Assembly (NCBI RefSeq): GCF_021347895.1
Contig: NC_067130.1
Location: 26,929,817 to 26,993,816 of the forward strand
Direction of reading: 5' to 3'
DNA from: Acanthochromis polyacanthus
Lineage: Eukaryota > Chordata > Actinopteri > Pomacentridae
DNA: 64,000 nucleotides
Shown here: positions 12,726-24,100 of the stretch, one piece after another
Numbering within the stretch: position 1 is the first letter of the stretch
How the letters are laid out: each line of letters opens with the position of its first letter
Notes under the pieces: model-generated
Told to the model about the DNA's origin: nothing
Databases searched by the model: none
The model's input: only the letters and a program-made list of their open reading frames with translations
Position numbers and translations under genes: made by a program

Positions 12726-14345
12726 GGAGAGACTTCAAAGTTTCTGCTGAGTTTGAGTTGCTTTTAAATGTAATATCGTTGGAAAAACCTTTGCTTTGGA
12801 AACTGTCAGAACTGTAATCCCCGGTTCTATGCTGTCAAATGAAACCAATGTTTTCACAATGAATTCAATATTTCTCGTACTACAATCTGAAATGGAGCTT
12901 TTTTTATGAATAATATGTTTTCTCATAACTCCAGCTGCTCCCGAGGTTCTCCACTGAGATACTGTCTTCTTCCACTGTGGAGGACACCACTCTGAGTAAT
13001 GACTTAGATGGCCTTGGATGTATTGGCCCTGGAATGATTTCCTTTTTTCCACTGTATAAACTACAAAGCTAATCCTGCAGTGTGGAGGTCATCAGACTTT
13101 CTCTGTCTTCTTTACTCTCCTTCATCCTCTTTCAGCAGAATATGTCATCCTTATTGTAATTGCAGTGTTGGCCTGGCAGGATGAAGTTTCTTCTTGGAGG
13201 CAGTCTTGCTAGTGTTAGCTCAGGTCAGAGTGAGTGTGTTTTTAATTTTTAAGATGAAGCACAGTGACACCGACAACTTTTGAATGCATAATAGAGGCTG
13301 ACATACACTGCCAAGGAACTCTTGAGAGATAGTGATAGTATAGTTACTGACGGGTGACATCTTACTGTGAAACACTCCGCATATATGCATGTAATATTTT
13401 ATAGGAGTTGGGCAGTACAATTTCCATTTTTGTAGATGTGGCGAATGATGTGAAGTGACAACTTATGGAAGCAGTAAAGGTCCAACCTGCCTTTACTTTG
13501 CAGGAATTGTAGGTACTGGCTGCTCTATTTTGCATGAGTCAAATAGTTTTGTTTCTGCAAATGCAAAATTCAGTGGGATCAACGAAACAAAGCCTCTGTC
13601 ATTCCACTGCAATGACGTAAGTTATCTCCACAGGGGAATAAATTAATTCGTCGAGCATTTTCTTTCCCCTTCCCCCCTGCCCTCCCTCCTTTTTCTCAGC
13701 AAACTGTTTGATCAGTTTGATTTGTTCAAACAGAATACGGCTCTATGTGTTTTCCGGGCAAACTTTGCACTCCACAGGTGGCGTATCTCAGTGTACTTTC
13801 ATTTATTTTTAATGGTGGGCCCTTCAGGCATTGGACTCTTGAGCTCGTTTCCTGTTGCACGCCCCCAGTCTGTCGTTGCACTCTCCTCCTCCTGAGGGTT
13901 CCCTCAAGGGTAAATGGCTTGAAGTCGAGGCGGGGGTTTTCGTTTAAGAATGATTCTGTGGCTGCTGAAACTGCTCGGGCCCTGTGTTGAGGCCAGGATG
14001 CCTCAGTAGGGAAGAATTCTATGTCAACCATCTGATGAGTAACATAGAACAAAACACCACATAAGCAGCAAAACATACTATACAGAAAGATGTGTTCTAA
14101 AATACTAAATGGTGCACAAAAAGTAAAGAGCAGGGGAGTTTAGTGCAGCAAGTTTTTGACCTTAATGCAATTTATAACCGATACCCATCATCCCCAGAAG
14201 ATAAATCCAAATAACGATGGTGATTCTGTGATGCTTACTCATGTACCATTAAAAAAAGTTTTCATTTATCTAGTGAAATATCTCCAAATCTGTTGGATGA
14301 ATTGCTAGTGAATTTTGTGTGGGCATTAATGACTCCAAGACAATG
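12726..14345. other. non-coding stretch
   Basis: No gene or recognisable mobile element. The 13745-13990 interval is less AT-rich and open on both strands, without splice signals or a recognisable product. Confidence 0.5.
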
Positions 14346-14347
14346 TA

Positions 14348-14834
14348 AAGGATCAGTCACAACATTAAAAGCACCTGCCAGATATTGGGTAGGTTCTGCT
14401 TGGGTGGCCAAAATAGCTTTGACCCATCTGGGCATGGACACTGGACTTATGGGGATGTCCTGTCGTGTCTGGAACTGGGAATTTGGCAGAGCTTTTTGAA
14501 TCATGACGGTGGGGCCTTCGTGGATCAGGCTTGCTGTAGTGCCTCCTGTGGTTGATGGATTGGATTGGGATCTGGGGAGTTTGGAGGCCGGATCGACACC
14601 TCGGTCTCTTTGTAATGTTCCTGAAGCTGTTCCTGAGCAATTTTATGGTGTGGTAGGGTAATGCTGTTGCCATTGGGGTGTGCTTGAACTCCAAAAATGT
14701 TGAAGTGGGTGGCAAAGTAACAGCCCCATAAAGTCTAGAGCCAAAGGTTTCCCAGCAAAAACTGCATTAGAACAAAATGACCAGTGTTATACACTTCACC
14801 TGTCAGTTGTTTTTAATGTTGTGGCTGATGAGTT
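14348..14834 (-). mobile_element. truncated Tc1-like transposon relic (487 bp)
   Basis: The termini form an inverted repeat of about 26 bp. The left reads ATCAGTCACAACATTAAAAG and the right, reversed, ATCAGCCACAACATTAAAAA, both followed by a CACCTG/CAACTG-type sequence. TA dinucleotides flank at 14346-14347 and 14835-14836. I recognise a Tc1 family very common in fish. The minus strand encodes the transposase C-terminus; the upstream catalytic and DNA-binding parts are gone. The lineage differs from the one at 8785-9458, because the terminal repeats and C-terminal residues do not match. Confidence 0.85.
14370..14760 (-). pseudogene. Tc1-like transposase C-terminal remnant, frameshifted
   Basis: In one minus-strand frame the end reads SMPRWVKAILATQAEPTQY, matching the C-terminus of the fish Tc1 lineage that ends in a PTQY motif. 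Upstream of it the coding sequence is shifted into other frames, but nucleotide resemblance to the region around the third catalytic acidic residue remains (the antisense 'gattggattgggatctgggga' track). Roughly the last third of the transposase is represented. It is non-functional: the catalytic domain is incomplete and frames are broken. Confidence 0.75.
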
Positions 14835-15194
14835 TAGACCAGTGGTTTTGGTGACTTTCTGACCTGTCTTCTGGTGCCACTACAAGGACATTTGCATTTT
14901 TAAGTTAGATATATTTAAAACTATGGATTGGCTTGGCAGGAAATTTGGTGCACACATTCACGTTTGCCTAAGAATGACTAACCAACTTTTTGGAAGCTGT
15001 GACTTTACATCTAGCGCCATCAAGTCGAAGTTTCAAGTTGTCCCTTGTTTTTCATTAAACACCTTCCAAACAAATGCCTTTCCTATTAGCATCAGATGTA
15101 CTTCATGTTTAGCGGTAATTAAGTAGATGGTGAACACGATAAACATTGTACCTGGAAAGGTGCATATAAGTTGCTGTATTTTTAAAAAAAAAAA

Positions 15195-15221
15195 AAATTA
15201 ATTTTAAATTAAAATTAATTT
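15195..15221. repeat. 27-bp perfect A/T palindrome
   Basis: Thirteen-base arms with a single central A, built on ATTAATTTTAA / TTAAAATTAAT, preceded by an A-rich run. It could extrude as a cruciform. No function is evident. Confidence 0.85.
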
Positions 15222-15556
15222 AAAGGAATATTTGATTGAACATTCTGCAGTTCTACAAAATGTGCAGTACTTGAGGGAAAATCCACTTTTGCTGATGCTG
15301 AATGTGTGTGACATCTCCCATTAATGAACAAGAGAAGAAACAAATGGCAGCATTAATCTCAGTCACTGAATGAACATGGGAAACAAAACATCTACTGTTC
15401 TGATTAGCTGTGTTTGATAAACCTCTGTCTGTGACGCTGCCACACAAGCACAAAGGTCTGACTTTTTCAATACAGTGTGGAGCCCCAGTGGAAAATGCCA
15501 ACAACTGGTACAGCTGCCTCCAGCACGCTGACTGTATATAAAGTCAATAGTTAAGC

Positions 15557-15602
15557 CACACACACACACAAACACACACAAACACAAACACAAACACACA
15601 CA

Positions 15603-15655
<53 letters not shown>

Positions 15656-15665
15656 ACACACACAC
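15557..15665 (+). repeat. (CA)n microsatellite with AAACAC interruptions
   Basis: 109 bp of CA dinucleotides. The left half is broken by AAACAC units. The right half is nearly pure except for a T at 15651. It abuts the inverted-terminus unit at 15667-15940. Confidence 0.98.
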
Positions 15666-15666
15666 G

Positions 15667-15940
15667 TTTGTACTTCTATCTTAGTGAGGACAGCCATAAG
15701 CGTAATGCATTTCCTAGAGCCTTTCCCTAACCTTAACTATCACAACTGATTGCCTAAACTTAATCCTTACCCTAACCCTAACCAAACCTCAATTTATACC
15801 TGTTCTCTAAAAACAAGTCTTCACCCTCAAACATGGCTGTTTCAAAGTGAGGACTGGCCAAAATGTCCTCACTTTGTAAAAATGTCCTCACTTTGATAGT
15901 TAAATGCAGAAAATGGTCCTCACAATGTAGCAAGTACAAG
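15667..15940. mobile_element. MITE-like 'tgaggac' repeat lying between two CA arrays
   Basis: The 274-bp unit starts TTTGTACTTCTATCTTAGTG and ends in a segment whose reverse complement starts CTTGTACTTGCTACATTGTG; both continue into AGGAC. This gives about 25-bp imperfect inverted termini (18 of 25 matching). Inside are ccctaaccctaacc telomere-like units and repeated tgtcctcactttg blocks. I recognise it as a repeat found widely in fish genomes, usually next to CA microsatellites. It is non-coding, and its class is uncertain. Confidence 0.75.

Positions 15941-15941
<1 letters not shown>

Positions 15942-15976
<35 letters not shown>
15942..15976 (+). repeat. (CA)n microsatellite
   Basis: 35 bp of pure CA immediately right of the MITE-like unit. 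With the array at 15557-15665 it brackets that unit. Confidence 0.98.
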
Positions 15977-15981
<5 letters not shown>

Positions 15982-17730
15982 AAAGCTGCCTCTGTCCATA
16001 GCTCCCCCTCTGTCGGCACTGTCCCCAGAGGGAGACTGGGAGATTTGGTGTCCATAGAGCTGTCATACACACATGCTCACATGTACACAAATGTTTTATA
16101 CACTGGTCATTCACATATACAATAACACAGTGGCTTTTAAGCCTATTACCTGACATGCACACAATCCACATAGTGGTAAAACAGGACCTTCCCTGGCTGT
16201 GTGTGTGCTTGGCAAGCCTGCCGTCGGAGGCACTAAGGTAGAGCTGTGTAAGGTTGAAACTCAGACAGTTTTCTTTGCAGTGCAGTCCTGCGGAGCACGC
16301 TCTCCTGTCTGCCTCAAAATGAGCATTTTCCTCAGGAAGAGGTTGGGGTTTATGAGCACACTGCTGAGCGCTCAGACCTGCCAATTAGGCCGAGCCTCTC
16401 CAAACTCTCCACTCCAACAGCTCAGCTGGTATTACACCCCTTAGGATTCACAGGAAGTCCTTATCCATTCACAGGCATGTGTATTTAGAACTGAGAGTCT
16501 GTCAGGTAACAGGGATCCACAGTTTGCACTCTGGACCTTAAATTGAAGCTGGTTTGTCACTAAGAAATCTCCAATTACATGAATTTATCTAAAAGGACAT
16601 CAATGCAGTATTTTACTAGTAGAAACATCCTCTTGCCTCTTTCTGTTGTAGCAGTATTTCACTGTAATGGAGCAATAAATTGAATGATTAGGTGTCGGAC
16701 AAGAAAAGCTGCCCTTGTAAATTGCGTTTGAGGCATTTTTAAAACCGCACAAACTGCCATTTGTCTTCAGAGAGAAGAGTCTGCCAATTTTAAACACATG
16801 AATGAAAACATCTGAATGAACAAATCAATTGATCAGTGGATCAAATACCCCATTTGGAAGGATCTGGTGCTGCAGCTTGGCTACAGATAGTGACTTCACA
16901 CTAAATTATGTAAGGCATCAAGCCTGTTAAAGCTATCACCGAGCACTCATCAACCGCGCACAAAAGCTCTAATGGGTTTGAGACTTGATTTTTATGTCCA
17001 AGATTCATTGCTGTCACTTCATTTGAATAATTCAGAAATCTCCAGAAGCTGGTGGACACTTTTACAAAGCAGAGTTGCATTTCATGACAGTTCCTAAAGA
17101 CTTTTAATTGTTGGGCTTTTTGTCCTCGATCAAAGTTATTCAGTTGAGCTTTTTAATAGGAGCACTTGGGTGTATTATCTGAACAAAACCTCAGTGCTTT
17201 GCTCTCTTAATAAAGCGGCTTATGGCTTGGAGAAATTGAACAGTAGGGAAAATGGCCTCATGAATGAATTAGTCGTCTGCAACAGATTACTGCTGCAGTA
17301 AAATAGCATGTTTCTCATTTCGACCTTAGCAACCATGGAAAAGCCCTGTTGTCACCTTCAGAGCTAGAGGGGCGCAGGGGGAGCAGATTTGCAATGTTGC
17401 ACTTAGTCGTTGGTGTTTTGCAGAAAATAATTGGAGTGTGGAACTGCAGACCTGAGAGATATCAGTGTTGCAGGTACACATTTTATTCATTGTATATGTA
17501 CACTGATTTGTCCTCCAGCACTCCTTACATGTAGTGAGTCTAACCCACTTATACACTGCTAATGAGATATTAAAAGCTAGCTTGATATTTGGTTTCCAGG
17601 CAGTGGTCATATCAGAGATTAGACTGCCCCCGAAATACAAGGTTGGTGTGGGCATGTTGCTACATGTCCTTGTTGAGGATGAAATGCAATACTTAAGTAA
17701 TATTAATATTAATAATACGCAAGTTAGTAG
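15977..17730. other. non-coding stretch
   Basis: No gene or element recognised. Frames in 15978-16440 owe their length to the neighbouring CA array. Confidence 0.55.
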
Positions 17731-17734
17731 ATGA

Positions 17735-18100
17735 AGTTAATTTATGCAGTACCTTTCTCTTTCTTCACAATAAAAATACAGTTAAATAAACAAATAAAAC
17801 ACACAAAGAAGACATCAAAGAACAAAGAGACATAGCCTTAAAAATCAAACTTTAAATACAAGCTTGATTACGAAAACAAACCGTCTTTCATGCTCTTTTA
17901 TGAAGTCTGGTTTAACAGCTTTTAAGTATGAATTCTGCTGGGTTTTGAATCGGATGTAGGGGACCAACAACACCCTCTTAACAGATGATCTAATGCTCCA
18001 AAGGGAGGGATAAGACTTTAGGGTCTGAGATGTATTTGGGAGATTGCCCAAAACCCCTAAAATTTACCACCGAGACTTTAAAAAGATTTGCAAGAGTTCA
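17735..18100. repeat. possible degraded interspersed repeat
   Basis: The opening is A-rich with short AAATAAA units, then 'ttttatgaagtctggtttaacagc' and further text that loosely resembles a fish repeat family also seen at 37760-38250. The resemblance is weak and the boundaries are uncertain. Confidence 0.25.
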
Positions 18101-18245
18101 ATTTCGATAATAAATCCATAATTTTTTAAGGTTAATGAGCACCAAAATGCTGAACAGTGGTCGACGATACTAAATGCCAACATTTTACAACTTTGGAAGG
18201 TTGTTAGGGAAGTAGTTTATGTATTTTTTATCTCGGTGATTGTAT

Positions 18246-18541
18246 CCGTCCATCCGTCGGCTGTACCTGCTTTAATCTTTACAGGGTCGTTCCACCTGCA
18301 GCTTTTCCCAACACTGGGCGAAATTGAGCAGTCACACTTGCAGCTAATTTACAAAAGCATCAACAAACAACCTTTAATCAATGTATTTGTACTGAGGAAG
18401 GAAGACCTATAGAAGCAGGAGAAAAGCCCACATAGGTGAAGGAAGAACATGCAAACTCCACATAAGAAGGTCCAACAGATTCAAACCATGAACCGTCTTG
18501 CTGTGAGACAACAGTGGTATCCCTTGCACCACTGTGCCACT
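18246..18541 (-). repeat. tailed interspersed repeat, minus strand
   Basis: It reads from a ccatccgtc tail, through 'gaagaacatgcaaactccac', to 'ccttgcaccactgtgcc' at the far end. On the minus strand this is the order head (ggcacagtggtgcaagg), middle (gtggagtttgcatgttctt), tail (GGATGGA-type). It is the same family as 50165-50540. It is diverged and non-coding. Confidence 0.65.
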
Positions 18542-21100
18542 TATGAGTTAAGTGTTGTATTTTCCTGCATATATACAATTGGCCAACCTGGTTTGACATC
18601 TAGATGGGACATCGTAGTTGGTGGATACGTCTCCCAAAGAACATGTGAAAACAAGAGTATGAGAAGTATTGAAGAAGTATGAGCTTAGAACTTCTAAAAC
18701 ACAAGGGCCACAAACCTAGAAAGTCTTTGCTTCTTGTCCCTTTATGGCGATTGTAGCACATGCATAGGAGTATTTGGGGGCTGTACAAGGAACTTAAGAG
18801 CAACGTAATTGCTTATATGACTATCGTGAGGTTCTAAAAGGAATCACAAATATTATATTATGGACTGGGAGGGTGTACTGTATCTGCAAGGAGGCTGAGA
18901 TGTGTTTTTGTTTGTTTCTGCTCTTGCAGTCTGAATAAAGCCATCCATCTTTCCCTTTTACGAGTTGTTTCCAAAGACCCCGCCACTATAAAGCGTCACC
19001 AGCACTCAAATGTCTCCTATTAAAGCACACACTCTAAAAACCATGTGAGGAGTCTGCCTGGAGCAGTTGGCTGCACGCTGTATGTTTCTCCAAGGAACAG
19101 AAATGTCACCGAGCAAGAAAAACAGCAATCATCTCCCGCCTTGCTCTTTCTCTGCGGCTTTTCCAATGCTCTGTGAGATCCAGGAAACAATGAATAAACA
19201 ATAGAGGAAGTAAGTGTTACATGCGAAGCCCAGAGCCGAAACATGCTTCCACATGTCTGGTTCTGTCATGCTCGCCTTTGGCTTGGGCCTATTTGGCAAA
19301 TCCCATTGCCTGGCCTTGGCCTGATCAGGATGCACTATCCTCCATTTTCAGAGGGGTAGAACACAAACAAAAAACCCAACCAACTGCTTTTATCTTTTCT
19401 GGTGGTAGGATAGGGAAAGAGATATGACAGAGAGAGAGAGGGAAAGAAGAATGGAGAAAATAGGATGAGAAGAAAATAATTGAAGCGGCTCGTTGCCCAG
19501 CGATCTGGAAATGCTGTATTATTGCTTTTATGTTTCCTTCCATCTGCTTTTCCTCCTATGGCACTTCCTCTGTTTCCTCGAGCACACCTCAACCCCTCCC
19601 ATCAGCAAACCAACCCCCCTCCTTCCTTTCAGGTACATTTAGGCTAATGTACAATTTAATGAAATAAAAATCTAAGGGGCAAAAAAAAAAAGGAAAAGGT
19701 CGTGCATTGTCATTTTGTCCTTGACGGCAGCAGCTATACAAGTCATTCAAACTCTTTCCTTCCCTGCTGGTGCAAATGTTCACTTTTGACTTCAGACAAA
19801 CTCAAATGTGACCTTTTTTGTATTATTATTAAAGATTGCAGGATTCCATTAATGGCATTTTTCTGTGGGAATCTCTGCATGCTCCCCAGGGACAGCATCC
19901 GGAGAAAGCACATTATCGTAATAGCTCTCCCTGCCTTTCAGCCTTATTTGTGCTCCTTCAGAGAACAACATTAAACAAATTACCTCTTATTCCGCTATAC
20001 GGTAAAGCTTGTAACAGATGCTTTTCGGAGTGCTGAATCAGTTGTCACTGAGGCTGTTTTAATGGACGGGTGCACTGCAGAAGAATCACAGTATTGCATA
20101 TGAAGCTTATAGTTCATGTGAAGCAGTACCAAACTGCAGGAAATGAGTTGTAATAACACTGTAGTGCAGTACAATGTGACAAGGCAATGCAAACAACATG
20201 CTAGCAGCTAATTTGTCCTTTACTGTACATGTTTTATATGTTCCACTTGTAGCTGTTGTCAAACTAAACATGGTTTCTCACTTACAGAAGCACCCATGAA
20301 AGATTGGCTGACTGTTGCTCATTAGTCTGAGTGCCTTTACACCCTAAGTTCTGGCTGAATGAGTGTAACACTGTTACACTAGAACGTCCTCTTCTCACAT
20401 GCAGTACACAAGCCATCTCTTTTTATGCCTCTTGCATTATTCATCTCACAGAGATTGGCTTTGTCACCGCTTTGACCTTGGTCCTCGTCACTGTAGGCCA
20501 GAAGGCTCATGGGAAATGTGTTTGACCGTGATGATGGTTCAGGGTCATCGGACTGTTGTCTAGCTGAGGCTTTAGGAGCATAACCAGCATTTTAACTGGA
20601 AGATACATCTCCAAAGTTGAGCGGGATGAATTTATGAATATTGATGTCAAAATACAGGCCAGGCTAGCCAACATACTGCTGACTGACCAATCAGTTGTTG
20701 TTCTTAGGTCTTGGGTTGAGAAAAAATCCCAGCCCTTTCCCCCCAAAATGACATTTCCATAGTAAAGGGATTTGCAGCACACTTCCTGCGTAGTTTAGTC
20801 TTACTATCTTCATCAGTCTTGTCTATAGTAGCAACTTTTTCATGAAATACGTTTGATTTATGCAATTTTACTCGACTCTGTCTGGTGTCAATCGTCAAAC
20901 ACAGTTAGCAATAGTATGAGATTTGCATGATATTTTCAACTTCTTTCAAATATTAGGTCAGAGCCATGTAAGTCAGCTTATTATGCAGTTCTACCTCTCC
21001 AATTCACTGAAGGGATTTTTTTTTTTGTATTGTTTGTTTATGCAGCTGTAATTTAATGCCACCATTATTACCTATTATAACCCACTGGTATATTCGGATT
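18542..21100. other. non-coding stretch
   Basis: No gene or clear element. A short purine-rich AGAG tract occurs at about 19427-19450. Several open frames of 60-90 codons overlap on both strands without domains. Confidence 0.55.
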
Positions 21101-21155
21101 AGTCCAAACACACTAATACCTTTTTTTTTTTTTTTTACATTAATGTGTTTGGACT
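21101..21155. repeat. 19-bp inverted repeat with poly-T loop
   Basis: The left arm AGTCCAAACACACTAATAC (21101-21119) pairs with the reverse complement of 21137-21155 (AGTCCAAACACATTAATGT), with 16 of 19 positions matching. The loop is one C plus T16. It could be a fold-back remnant or a chance hairpin. Confidence 0.85.
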
Positions 21156-24100
21156 CGTACTATTGCTCAGAAAAAAAATTTGAATCACACTAGTATTCTT
21201 ATGGTAATCATCTAAGTATTTTCCCTGTGGTTTAGGCTCACAAAATGCTATTAGCAGGTCTTGATTTAGGCACAGAGTCAAAAATTTTCCAGGATTACAT
21301 CAAGACACGCTCAAGTTTTCAATCCCAGACTCCATAGAGAGAACTGTTGCAGTACCTTGTTGACCTCTCCATGGTCTTCTGTGGTTTCCTTCATCCCCTC
21401 TTGTTCCACTCTTGTTTTAGCCGTGGTTTTGGAGCGCCGGGCTTGTGTGTCTGGGCCGCTTTTGTCCTCAACTAACGACGATTGCTGTTGCCAGACCTGT
21501 CTCCGCTAGTGTCATGTCAGTGGCCTCATTGCCAGATTACATCATCCTGAGTGCTTTACGAGGCGACCCTTCCCTGTAGCTATGATATGCATATTCAACT
21601 GAGAAAGCACATAAAGACAACACAACCTACCACATTAAGCCATGCATGTGTATGGCGGTGCACAATGACCCAAAGAAATCCATTAGAAAGAACCTGCACT
21701 GATGTAATACTGAATAGATAAAAGGTATATTTGTGCTTGTTTTGATGTTGCAGTTTTCTCCAGAGAATAACTGAAAAGACTGGTAATAGCCTGGAATGCA
21801 ACCCCCTCCTGTAGATGACAGAACCGCTTGTCAGATTCTTCCACCTCCCCTAGATTCAGGGTTATTGAGAGTGTCACTGTCTCTTTGTGTTTGCGCTCCA
21901 AAGTGTGTGTGTGTGTGTGTGTGTGCAACCGCAGATGCGTTCGTACATGCAACTCAAAGCCCTTTTTCTCCTTGTGTGCGCTTGTTTTGTTGCTGCCTTT
22001 TGCGCTTGTGTCAGAAAAGTAGCGTCGCTGTCCCGTCCACTCTGGGTTGTTGTGATCTGGGTTACCGTCTAAGTGACAGACAGGTGAGGACTGTCCTCAG
22101 AGGGATAGACCATCACATCAATAATCCAACCAGCTGTCAAACTAAATTGTCCGGCGTGTGAGAGCTACCCACTCGATGGAATTTCTTGACACCGGTAACA
22201 TCATTAAGGTGGCAAAAGATGACGTGCGGGATATTGCCTCGATGTCGGCCGGTGCGGGTGAACGCGTTTGAGTTATTATGTGGGATTTTGCGAAGGATTT
22301 TGAGTGACATGCTCTGATGGTAGTGAACAGGGATGTTCAGTAATGTGGCATCAAGAGGATGGTTGTGAACAAAGTGAGTGTTCAAAACAATAAACCAAAG
22401 TCGTTTCATGAGATAGTGCAAGAGGAGGGAAAAAATATGCCTTGCCTTATAATACTAGAATGTGTACACTTCTGTTAAATGGTACAGAACAATGGAAAAA
22501 GGGTTGTGAAATTGGTCTTGTAGAGCAATAGTGATTCTATGGCCTTTGTCATGCTCCCTAAGGGCACCGACTTTATGGAAAAATGCACGGTTTAACAATA
22601 AAATCAGACAGGTGAGATCCATACAGCCCTTTTGTAGCACTCTGCGACAACTGACAACTTAATGGATTTTCCCAGTTGGAAAGGCCTGTTTAAAATCCCT
22701 CCAGTGCCATTGTAGGAGAAGAGACAAAGCCAGCAACTAGGCCATGAACATGCTTTTCTGTTCTCATTCCTGTCAAGACACAACACTCACAAAATTCTTC
22801 GTGGGAACAGAAGGATTTCTGCTTTTGGGAAGCAACCAACCTGAAGGGATAAGTGAAGTACCACTGTGCTAGCGAGGGACAGTTTCCTGCATTCTTCATC
22901 TAAAGGAGGACAGAGAAGATGAGGCTGAGCATGACAGACATTCACTCCCATGAGTTCGCACAAGAAAGCAGGAGGAAAACTCAGAGTCCGTCTGTCTTCA
23001 GTTGGACATGTCATTGTCAATTTCAAGAAGAAAATTCACTTGTTCCACTCTTTTGTACAAAAAGTGTTTGAATAATTAACTGCTCCTCTGGGACTGTGAC
23101 AACCAAGTTGACCACCGCTGCTCTGGTGGAGGCTTTTTGGGTTTTTTGCTTCATGATTATTTCATGATGATATGTTGGACATACGTTAAAGTTAAAGGCA
23201 ACTTGTGGGATTTATATAGTAACAGAATGAGATGTTTACAGTTGAGATGGGTGTGATGTGTTAAGATGTACCGACAGATTGCATAGACGTCCGACAGCAT
23301 TTGAAAAAAAGAGTCCGATAGTTTCAGATCAGCATTTCCCATACACTGATTTATATATTGTAGCCTGCCCTGATATCAGCATTGCTTGATTTTATATTTT
23401 ACACTTTATCTCCACCTTTCTTTCTTGCGAACACATTGATAACGGAGCATTTAAGAACAGCTTCTCCTCTCGATGCATACTCTTAATTCAAACATGCACC
23501 AGAGCAATGATGGCTTTTCCTTGCAGAATAGAATCAATCCGGAGTCCAGTTACTGTCCCGAACAACTCTGCACAAATTTATCCAAACTGAATGCATTCAG
23601 TGCACTCAATTTTGGCAACCCAATTCTTTAGATAAGTTATTAGAAGCATGCAAAATGCCATGTAACCTTTCCAGATCCAGTGTTCTAAATTGTGGCAGTA
23701 AGACCTCTGCTTTTAGACTGTTTTTACTCTAACTTTGCTCGTAACTGCTAACCAGCTTTCACTGTTTGTACCAAGGACGTTGTCATTTTTCGTGAACCGA
23801 GCTTTCATTTCCTTCTCTGGGACATCGAACATGGTACACAAGATTTGGATAATTGGTATACTAAAGTTTCTACACACTTTATGGCTCATGAGAGCACCTT
23901 AGTGACCTGTTGGCATGTTTAGTTTTGTGACAATGTGCTGCCACTTCACTTCTTACATGTTCTCCCACTGCCAGTTCCGAGTAGTGAAAACTCTTGTTGT
24001 GCTGTACAGGTTACTGATTTACTGTGTTAAATTCTCAGAGGCAGAGCATTGAAGTTGCAAAGAAAAGACAAAACTATCCCTAAAAAAAAGGAAAAACCAG

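Noticed and set aside
14365..14715. 116-codon minus-strand frame rich in H, P and R
   Set aside because: It lies in a wrong frame over the Tc1 transposase remnant; the true C-terminal motif (PTQY) is in another frame.
15363..16384. Overlapping minus-strand frames with CVCVCV runs
   Set aside because: Created by the CA arrays at 15557-15665 and 15942-15976, which contain no stops in these frames.
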